A stretch of 10,900 nucleotides of DNA from Cephalothrix simula (Eukaryota > Nemertea > Palaeonemertea > Archinemertea > Cephalotrichidae). Shown piece by piece: positions 1 to 9,400 of this stretch; positions within the stretch are counted from its first letter, which is position 1, and every line of letters starts with the position of its first letter. The translations under genes and the position numbers were made by a program. The notes below the pieces were generated by a model, which ran no database searches, was not told where the DNA came from, and was given only the letters and a program-made list of their open reading frames with translations. The stretch covers positions 1 to 10,900 of the forward strand of contig JAXIUW010213175.1 in the NCBI GenBank assembly GCA_035591015.1, read 5' to 3'.

Positions 1-58
1 TTTGTGGATTCCTGGATTTTTTTTGTGGATTCCTGGATTTTTTTACTGGATTCCTGGA
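1..58. repeat. 21-bp tandem repeat, about 2.7 copies
   Basis: The core TGGATTCCTGG begins at 5, 26 and 47, giving an exact 21-bp period. Copies are separated by T-runs. Each unit also contains an internal GGATT-CCT-GGATT duplication. The array runs off the left edge, so its full length is unknown. Confidence 0.85.
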
Positions 59-289
59 TTCCTCCGGTCGACTGACGTGGATTTAAATCCGTTTCCCACC
101 CCTCGCGTATACGCATTTGAAATTTGTGTGTGAATTTCTAACATAAATTTTGGGGAAATTTCTAATATATTTTTATTTCATTTACTTAAAAGAGAATGCC
201 GCTAAAATTTAAAACCTATTTAGTACACACGGGAGTCATTGAACTAAAATATTTTTTCGATCTAAACTTGAATTATTTTTAGAACTTAC
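1..289. other. Intron sequence downstream of the FN3 exon
   Basis: This is the intron side of the FN3 exon donor. It starts with a 21-bp tandem repeat, followed by two perfect palindromes, GGATTTAAATCC (about 80-91) and GCGTATACGC (about 105-114). The rest is AT-rich. No minus-strand exon continuing FN3 (an EVYxG-type peptide) was found. Confidence 0.6.
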
Positions 290-429
290 TCTAAATTGTC
301 CACCATTCCCATCATCGATTTCTAAGGAATAAACATCAACAATACTCCCAGCACTTGGCTGCCAAGCTATTGTGACACTATTGTTTTCTGCACTACACTC
401 TTCGGGAATAATTAAGGGTGTTCCAGGAG
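290..429 (-). CDS. Trim9: Trim9 exon: N-terminal half of FN3 domain
   Basis: 140 nt, entering in phase 1 (CT completes the Ala codon) and leaving in phase 0. The acceptor is CCCTTTTTAG (complement of 430 upward) and the donor is GTAAGT (complement of 284-289). The 46 full codons read PGTPLIIPEECSAENNSVTI, then AWQPSAGSIVDVYSLEIDDG, then NGGQFR. The invariant FN3 B-strand tryptophan (AWQP) and the C-strand tyrosine (VYSLEID) are present. The split after GQFR places the remaining FN3 strands (EVYxG-type) in the next exon. I do not see that exon in 1-289, so it lies off the left edge. This exon gives the best evidence for TRIM9/67 identity and an arthropod-like source. Confidence 0.95.
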
Positions 430-3400
430 CTAAAAAGGGAAAAATAACAAAATAAAAAACAATGCCTTGAAAATTGAAATAAAAATTATTCGAACACTAA
501 ACAATGTGCCCACAATTAGAAAACCGGTAATTATTCCGTATTTCTTTTATGTCCCCACCCCGGTTTTCAGGGTATGAGGCATCTTAGAATTAAATCTAGA
601 GGCTATAATCCCCTATGTGATCCCGAGCAATCAGTAGTGCCCGAGCAATCAGTAGAGAGCGATCCAAGCCAGCAATTCCGCACTGGCCTAGACAATTCAG
701 TTGATCTTCTTAATCGGGTTGATAAAAGATTTAGATTGTAATTGCATATGAGGTAATGTCTCATGCAGATCTAGAGTAATACATTAGTACACATGAGGTA
801 ATGCCTCATGTAGATCTAGAGTAATACATTAGTGCATAGGAGGTAATTAATGCCTCCACCTTTCCTCCATGGATATGTGACGATTTCGATTATGGCAACA
901 TTGTCTAGCGGTCAACATAAATTAACAACATCAAAAGCCACACTATATATATTGCTTTTACACATATTTAGCGGAGTCGTTTTGCTCGATAGCTATTTTT
1001 ATCTTAAAGAATAAGCGATATGATTCGAGACTCTCGAATGCTTATTGCTCATTAAGTGCAAAGAGTCTTTTTGGATTGAGCTGACCATTGAGAACCTCTT
1101 AAGCTGCTTAAGCAGGAAAAACTTTGGCCGTTTCGGAAATGCAGCAGCTGATGTTTTTTTATGACTAATGGATGATAATTACAGCATTAATTCGAGATTT
1201 TAGAACTAAGATTTAAGAATTTTATGAAATACAATTTTTCAGAAATAATTTTTCTTAGGTGATTTTTAAATTTATAATACACAAAAGGATGGAAAAATTG
1301 GCTCGATGATAGCTCTCCGCCGCCGCCCCCCAAGGGTTTCTCATATTAGCGGTATAGGAACCCCCATAAACTATATATCACTGAAAATGGCATGCGAAAT
1401 GGAGTGGGATGGTAGTAGTTACGTGTCCCTACCACCACCTGGTGGAGGGTGGTGGTTAAAAATAACCGCAAGAACACCAGCAATTGATTTTTTGGATTTG
1501 TGGCACACAGGAAAATAGGAACCCCATAAACTATATATCCCTGGAAAAGTGCATACAAAATGCAGTAAAATGGTGGTGGTTTCTTGTCCCTACCGCCACC
1601 TGGCCTGGTGGAGAATGGTGGTCAAAAATGTTCAAAATCAAAATTATTGATTTGAACATTTTTAACCACCACCCTCCACCAGGTGGTAGTAGGGATATGA
1701 AACTACTATCCATTTCGGCCTTTTCCAATGATATATAGTTTATGGGGGTTCCTATACCGCTAATATAAAAAACCCTTGGGGGGCGGAGAGCTAACATCAA
1801 GCCATGCCTTAACCAATTTTTCCATCCATTTGTGTAATTCGTTAGTAAAATGCAGCCCATTCATGGATCCATTCATAGTTTCAACATTCACCAAGAATAC
1901 TATATAATTTTCCATGATTAATAATACCAAGAAATGCCATACTTTTTGATAGGTTGGTATTAAAAATCATTTATATATAACTCAGAATCACGCAGAATGA
2001 TAGATCATAATGCAGAATTTAAGGAGAAGATAGAAAATACACAATTCTAAAATGAGATTGAGATAGAACAAAATTGAACTCAACTTTAGAATCCAAACCC
2101 AATGATTTTTTCTAGACCTAATTTCTCAATTCAAAAATTTGATAATAACATCTAAAGCGACATCTAATATTCTATAGGCACCTATCATAAACATGGAAAG
2201 CCATGCATATTTCGAGGTTCAGCAACAAAATAAAGATTTTACTGTGAAAACCTGTGATTTTTTGTTAAAAATTTAACATCTATAAATTCGGCGTGCTTTT
2301 AAACATCAAAGGCAAAGGTTTTTATATCCAATGAACACAACAAAATGTAATTTCGATGTCATATGGCACTACTCATCCACGTTTTATGTCTTCTAAGATA
2401 GCAGCAATTTTTCGGATAGGCTAACACCACATTTGTCTTAAAAAGCTCTATTCTACTAGTTAAACTTTTAAACAGCATTTTTAGTGATCTTTAGTCATGT
2501 ACCAAGATGTAATCAAAGATAGATTAATTTCAGACTTTTTGGTGCCATATGACGTCATCAAAATCACATGATTACACCGAGCGAATCACCACCTTTTACG
2601 TTATCCAGGTCATGCAGTTTACTGCGATGAATTAGAAAAGGCCTTCTTGTTCTTAACCCTGGGAGTCGAATGGGCATTTTTAAACGTAGTTTACCTAATT
2701 TTAAGGAACAAAAATACAATTTTTAATTTGGATTTAGTACCCCACCAAATTTAGATCAAGGTGGTCATTAAATAAAGTGACAATATTAAGGAATTAAGGA
2801 TTACCAACGAACTAATTACTAAAAGATAAAGTAATTAAATTTAACCAATTAATAGTAATAATATTTCAAAAAGCAAAAAGGCATGTCAGATTTGACAAAA
2901 TTAAAATTTTTAATTGTTTTTTTATAAACTTGCTAAAATACATATAAATGGAAAATACCCTGACATGCTTTTTGTGAAGTAAGATATTAACAAAAAAGAA
3001 CTCAATAAGTAAAAATGACTCAAGATATTGAAATCACAAAATCACTTATCAACACAAAAATCACCTACACATCATTACAAACGAATGACAAAATCACAAA
3101 AACTTTCCACTAAATAGGGGTTTAAGTTAATCGATTCATATTAATCTTGTTACTTTAATTCAGTTTAATTTGCATAATTTGCGATAGAAATTTAACACTT
3201 ATAAGTAAATTAATTTACGTGCTTAAAATTTCAACTTAGTCACTTAGTAAATATTAAGGGGAAAATTATATGATTCAAGTACTGTCCAAATTCTAAATCT
3301 GATCACCAAAATGAGTGATTATCAGTGCATTTGTAGCCATATATTATTGACAGTCAAAGACTAAATTAAGAATACGTGTTATTCAATACTTCCGATAATC

Positions 3401-6400
3401 CATAATGTGAGTCAATGACTCACCTTTGGTGATCTAACATGACGGAAATAAATGCTAAATATTGATATCTGTCAATTTTTGTAATCAGAGACATCAATTT
3501 TCCAGAAATGAGGGGTCTCACCAAAATTAGGTGCAAAAGTTATAGCTCTGCCCTGCATTAGCTAGATGATCTATCTATTTTTGTTCCCTTTTTGTTAGTC
3601 ATTTAAATAGATAAGTCTAATTTATTACTGTAATTGCATGATTAAAATCAATTTCAAAAATTATCAAGCAGATACTACAGATTGTTGACCCGAAAAAATC
3701 GTTACGAATGTTTTTCTATTCAATATTCCATATGCGAATTTTAAATTTATGCGATGAAAATTTGGTCTAAGGCTTAAAGATTTCTTAAAAACTAAATTTG
3801 TGATCGTGAGTCACAAGTTTTTCATTCGGGAAAGTGTTTTAATGAACCAATTTTGGATAATAAAAGTCAAATCCCAAGCCAATTTCTGAAGATAGACTCA
3901 AAGCCATCTAAGTCAACATTGCATGAGACGTTCCTTTAAAATGTGCAAAAATTCAGCTTTCATGTAACTCACACACGCGACTGACGTTTGACAAAAACTA
4001 TAATTAGGGAACACTAGTAGGTTGATAAAATAAGGTTGAGCTAATATAAGTTACAACATTGTTGTACTTACCAATTAGGCCCTCTGCAACAATAAACCGA
4101 TAAATTTTTAATTAGTACGGCAAACTGATAATAGGTGGCAGGTAAAAACATAAAAAGCACCATATATACCACAACATGTTGAGCTTTATTTTAAATATAC
4201 ACGGTATTTTCCCCTTTGATTGTGTGTTTATTTCATTTGGGAGACAATTAGAGTACATTAAGCAATACTAACCTTTCATTTGGTAAAAGTTAAGGGTTTC
4301 TATGGCATGCTGCAACGTCCTGCAATCTAGTGACCAGTCAAATTCTTTTTGTACTTTTGGCTCCAATCCCATCTCTTCATTAAATACTCTATCCGCGTTG
4401 CACACACGATTAAGGAGACCACTAGATACCTGAAAAAGTAAAATCAAAAGCATAAAACTTATTTCTTACAAAAATCATGTGAAAAATCACAGAAAATCGC
4501 GAGGGAAATAGTCTTGAAAATAATAAAATGAAAATGATAAAATAAATTTGAAAATTATGGAACAAATATATCATTAAGATCATGAAAGAATTTTTTCATG
4601 AAAATCATGAAATTTTTTCATAGAAATCAGTGAAGAATTTTTTCATGGAAATCATGAAAGAAATTTTTGCATCAAAATCATAAAAGAAAATTTTGCATGG
4701 AAATCATGAAAGAAATTTTTGCATGGAAATTATAACAGAAATTTACATGAAAATCGCAAAAGGAACTGCTTTTTAAATCAAGAAAAGGCTTTTCATAAAA
4801 CTATGTACCGGTAATAAAATTTCTTTAAAAATTTCATTAAAAACTTCTTTCATATATGATCATATATTGATCAGAGATTTTTCATTAAAATCATGAATGA
4901 AGTTAGGAGGACTAACAGACTTTATTAACTAACGGCAAGCCATAATGACTGGGAACTGCTTAACTGGTCAAGAGATGACTACAAAGATAAATGTATTAAC
5001 TGCTCGGGGATGCAATTAGGGTTTGATATAAAACACAAAAAGTACGAGCCTGAGGGTCTGTTTGTATGATGTCAAGCGGTTGACGCCAAATCCCTAATGA
5101 ATAGAGAAACCTTTCAAAATGTGGTCAGCAAAAATTATTTTTTCAGGGATAAAAGTTACTGTGGGCAGTGACATACTTTAATATCATGCAGGGTTTTTAG
5201 AAGCACGACAGATGGGGTGCAATTGACTCGGTGGGTAAAACTGTGTCTTTGGCTCACTGAGATCAATTTTTGAGAAATTTTGATCAATTTTACTCATATT
5301 TGTCACAATTTCTACCAACAAACTAACAAAAGTTTTATTAACTCCAACAGAGTTATTTGATATCAAACCACTACTAATACAGCTGCATGGTCCTCACTTG
5401 AGACACTGGCTATTGTTTTTAATTGCAATATGGACCCAAATTTGATTGCTACTAAAATCATCATTTGTAACTTATACACTATCTGTGTCATCTGTGACAG
5501 ACGTACGGAGACTCATACGTCACCAGATAAGTGTAACTAACAGATGTGATAATCCCTAACAAGACATTAATCCTAATCTCACTTAGCGATTTACCATACA
5601 ACCAAACAAAAACATTTTGGTCCAATCTTTCAGGCCTGCCACGACAAAGCGAGATAACCAAGACCAGCTTTGAATCGAGGTTTTCATAAATTGATTAGTA
5701 TGTGCCCTCTTTCATTGAGATATGTCCACACGTTTTACAGATAATTTCAAAATTTCAAAAAAAATTTAGAATCACACGAAAGTCAAAAATATGCAAAATA
5801 TTATTTAATGGCATTTTAAGTTTTGACATTTCGCGTAACACCTGTAACTTCAGGTGTGAATTTTTCAATAATATTTCAAAGACTTTTTATATAAAAAATA
5901 TGCGGATTTTGAATTTTATTTAAAAACTTCCCACGAAATTGGGAAAAGGGCAACCGACTCACGTAGGCAAAGCCTACATCAATTTAGAATTTTTGGGCTG
6001 GTGGTTATGACCTCTAGTATTAATAAAATTTGTTTATTCCGAGTTGCATCCAAATTTTAGTAACCTCGTGCCAGCCAAGCGGTCTACCGCCCGATCATTC
6101 TTAATATCTGAAGGTCGGTTCGATCCTGGGTCCACCGAGAGTTCTTCCTTTGAATCAATTATAAACTTACATTAATTTGCGCGTAGCGTAAACGTTGCAC
6201 CATTTGACATTGGCCATGCATGCATATGACCTTGAACTTACCTGTAAGAACGCCGAAGGGTCCTGCTCCTTTAAAACTTCAATACTGAACTGTAGCAAAC
6301 CAGTTGTCTTTTGCAATCGACCAGTACAATGTGATACTTGATCTTTTAATGCATGAATTCTGTGATCTTTTTCTCTATGAATGGCATCAACTAGTTGTTT

Positions 6401-9400
6401 TTTTCTTCGTTGAATTGATTCGATTAAGGCGTCGCACTGAGCAACAACATTTGTTTCAAATTCTTTTGAGTTTTCCTAAAATTAGAATTTTCAAATAAAA
6501 ATTTGAAACTCAAAAACGATTTAACGTACGTGGGAGTTCAAAAATCGTGTCAAAACACCTCCGAAATTTCGATTTTATGAAAGAAAAGGCAAAACATCTA
6601 TCAGGTTATGAAGAGGTAAATGATAAATTAAAGATAAGTCATGATAATGAAGATCTATAAATGTTTAGGTGTAATTTTCACAAAGTGAAAAATCAATTTT
6701 TTTCTCCTATTCTGGCCTTACTTGATTCTTGGTTGACTACATAAAAAATATAAAATTCCAAAATAATATTTGAAATTCATTAAAAAGGGCGAGGCAGTTA
6801 CATTTAATCTAAAGATTGGAAAATATTAAACATCTTTTAAAGAGGAGGTCACCCTAACAGCGGTTGAGAAGTGTATAACACCTTACAAATGGTGATTAGA
6901 ACAGATTAGAAGATGTTAAATAAAAATAAAATTAGAAAAAGTAGTTAAAAAACTTTCTTAAAGTAAACGATTAACAGTCTACTTTATTGTATCATAATAA
7001 GAAAAGCAATGAGGTGATTGTGGGGGAGGGTGGACTATCGATAGTTGTGTGTTCTTTTGTGGGTAGTTCTTTTGATGAGAGAAAATGAGAGATATTACGG
7101 CCCTCTATTTATAAGCAAGGGCCACATAAAAACACAGAGGGCCAAAAGAAAAATAGTTTAGGGCCGTATGAAATGTGACCCTAATTACATACTGCCTTCG
7201 ATCCCTTTAACACGACTTGTAAAATAAAAAGTCTTTGATCGCAAAATATAGCCTGGTGGATTAACCTAGATATCGAAGAAATAAGGGGGTTTTCGATCTT
7301 TAGAAAATGGATTAAGAAAATCCATTGTCATCTTTCATTGAAAGCTTTATCAGAATTTTCATCAAAATATTGCTTTAAGCATTTTTCACATAAGATAAGA
7401 AAAAACGAAAAATCAGATAATAAACAATGGAAGAAAATTTGTCAAGCTTCAGTTCTTTCAAACAATGGGCTAATTCAGTGGAGAAAAATGAGTAAATAAT
7501 TATCATTGAAAAGTGATCATGATCCATCATGTTTGAGAAAATTTATCAGCAATTTTTTTTCTTTTTCAACTCCAAGCATGCAAATGAGTTTCAAACAGAA
7601 TTACAAAATGGGTGGTCCAACTTATAAGAAAAATTCTTCTTTAAATTACAAAAGGTAAATTTAAATGGGCCAACTAAAAATGAAATTCCTCGTAAATTTT
7701 TCTTAAATTCAGAAAAAATTTAGAAATGAAATTTTTGAATGCGCGTTTTGAAATTGAAGTACATTCTTAGATCATTTATGTCAGAACTTCATACAAAATG
7801 AACGTGCCCTGATTCTGAAAGTCAAATGACCTTGTAAAATTGCAGTACCATAAAGAGGTTTGAAGTATCATTTCTGATCATTTATAATTTTTAAGGGCTG
7901 AAGATGGACACCAGAATATTCGAAACTTTTGTTACAAGAACTGCTCAAAATACTTCTTGAAAAAACAAAACAAAATGCCAGCCATCTTGAGCAGCCTAAC
8001 GAAACGTGCTTTAAATTTAAAACCACTATCGATCAGGTCGGCTCTTTAAATTCAATAAGCAATATCATAGTTGAGACTCTTCTAATTGAAGAAGTTTATC
8101 ATTTTGACGAGTTCTCTCTTCAAATCCGACGCCATTATACACATACCTGGCAATATATTTACTAACAAAATGCCGAAAAGAAATCAACAAATTTTAAAGT
8201 AACATGAAAACTGACTTTTCATGTGGTTCAAATATTCAGTCTATTTTGCTTTAGCAAGATTTCTTTGGCAAAGAAAACGAAACTTCTAAATTTTTCCTTT
8301 AAAAATTTAAAGGGATTATCAGCCAACTCAAGGCTAGTAAGAAAAGTTTCAAAACAACTTCCGGTGTGTCGGAAATGCCCGAAACTAGACCCGAGATAAA
8401 CTTGTCCAAAGCGGCATAAGACTGTTATGTATGAGGGAGTTGGTTATTATCTAAAATGATAATTTTATGTTCGAAAAACATAAAATTATTTTAGACATAT
8501 TTTTCAAGTTTTGTAAAACTAAAAATTTTCATTTTAACCTTGATATCAATTTACCAGTATATATCTTATGATCACAATTCCGATTTTCGCTGAAAATTCT
8601 ACATTTAATAATTTTATGATTAAAGGTACCACCATCCGAATTTACAAACAATGCTAAAAATGTAGTAATTTCTCTTAATGTAAATTATATGAAAATTATC
8701 AATTTTGGATATATGCTCGAAAATAAAATCAGATTAGATTTCAGTGTCAAAGAGTGTTGGCTTAGTCTACTTGTACGGAAGTACCTCCATGCACTACCTA
8801 TGACTAGTATTCCTACATGGTGGAGAACCCGGGTATTAAGTCATCTTACAGACGTCCCTAGAGGTATTTCAAAACGCATTTCTGGATCTGGTTCAATTTT
8901 GAGCCCAGAGGCATATTACATACGCCTCTGTGAGCCCTAGTACCATTCTGAAAACAGGTAAATTTCACTCTTTTCGCGTGTTTGATACATCTTATTAATT
9001 TTCTGATTGATGTTTTATGTAAGAATCTTTTGGGCAGGAATTATCATTGAGATTAACACATCACTCAGTGAAGATTACCAAGACTCTTAATTTTGAATTT
9101 TTATTGCAAATTAGTAAGTCGAAAAAAGTAAAATTTGTCTTACGCACGCGCAAATGGTCCACTTCCGCTTTTAAAATTTTAAATGAAATAAATTCGACCA
9201 TTAGTTTGTAAGCGATCCTTCGGGCAGAAAGTTTTGTAACCAAACTTAATGCCTTTCGGTTAGAAGAGTGAGAGAGCGGAGTGTAATAGATGACAAACCG
9301 TTTTTAATCTGAGAATATTTTTTATTTTTGTAGATCCTCACCTTAATTTTTCCATTCATTTCTTTTAGGCTCTGTATGAACTCTGTACCTGTTTTTGCCT

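Larger units (their letters stand above)
1280..1834. mobile_element. 555-bp foldback / MITE-like terminal inverted repeat element
   Basis: The left arm (1280-1463) and the right arm (1658-1834) are long, near-identical inverted repeats. They begin CACAAAAGGATGGAAAAATT and, on the other strand, CACAAATGGATGGAAAAATT. TA flanks both ends (1278-1279 and 1835-1836), a candidate target-site duplication of Tc1/mariner type. A third module copy lies in direct orientation at 1515-1629. A hinge palindrome AAAAATGTTCAAA / TTTGAACATTTTT (1624-1636 and 1651-1663) sits at the inner end of the right arm. No transposase is present, so the element is non-autonomous. Open frames of 70-109 codons on both strands are by-products of the repeat structure. 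The arms are unlike the AT-rich surroundings, with purine/pyrimidine-rich blocks such as CCACCACCTGGTGGAGG. Superfamily assignment is uncertain. Confidence 0.85.
430..4272 (-). other. Trim9: Trim9 intron between COS and FN3 exons (3843 bp)
   Basis: The intron is bounded by GTTAGT at its 5' end and TTTTTAG at its 3' end on the minus strand. It contains most of the repeat structures in the window: tandem repeats at 622-858, hairpin 1010-1046, the foldback element 1280-1834, and inverted repeats at 2345-2569, 2874-2974 and 3301-3434. Between 1840 and 2340, and between 3440 and 4270, the sequence is AT-rich with no gene or clear repeat that I can support. Confidence 0.85.
4430..6241 (-). other. 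Trim9: Trim9 intron between coiled-coil and COS exons (1812 bp)
   Basis: The intron is bounded by GTAAG at its 5' end and TTTTTCAG at its 3' end on the minus strand. It contains the minisatellite (4579-4762), a 16-bp palindrome (4852-4867), a hairpin region (5471-5537), an inverted GTAGGC-AAA-GCCTAC (5963-5977) and the tRNA-like segment (6062-6140). The small minus-strand frame at 5184-5366 looks like chance; it includes a GATCAATTTT duplication and no recognisable motif. Confidence 0.85.
6476..9341 (-). other. Trim9: Trim9 intron within the coiled coil (2866 bp)
   Basis: The intron is bounded by GTGAG at its 5' end and CTAATTTTAG at its 3' end on the minus strand. It holds the GGGCC-rich inverted repeat (7096-7168), hairpins at 8202-8224, 8287-8309, 8450-8495 and 8906-8930, and two plus-strand open frames (7902-8165 and 8689-8940) that I cannot assign to any family. 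The stretch 7200-7890 is AT-rich with nothing supported. Confidence 0.85.

Noticed and set aside
1-289. Next FN3/SPRY exon on the minus strand
   Set aside because: No frame gives the expected continuation after GQFR, and the stretch is repeats plus AT-rich sequence; the exon must lie outside the window.
1306-1860. Four overlapping open frames (70-109 codons) on both strands
   Set aside because: All lie in the foldback element, and shared peptides such as GTPINYISL arise because the same DNA module is present three times in both orientations. No known domain was recognised.
4579-4762. CRISPR-like spaced repeats
   Set aside because: Units are contiguous and diverged with no unique spacers, and the context is a eukaryotic intron; it is a minisatellite.
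5184-5366. Minus-strand open frame of 60 codons inside the intron as a possible extra Trim9 exon
   Set aside because: The 78-codon and 52-codon exons join directly at FLQ/VSS with nothing missing, so no exon is needed here, and the peptide does not resemble TRIM proteins.
5702-5923. Plus-strand open frame of 73 codons rich in Ile, Phe, Lys and Asn
   Set aside because: Composition is that expected of AT-rich noncoding DNA; no motif, no splice context and no neighbour supports it.
6304-6498. Plus-strand open frame of 64 codons
   Set aside because: It is the antisense of the well-supported coiled-coil exon at 6242-6475.
9061-9243. Minus-strand open frame of 60 codons next to the 96-nt exon
   Set aside because: The 96-nt and 234-nt exons splice seamlessly (KIK/ENS), and this peptide has no recognisable match.
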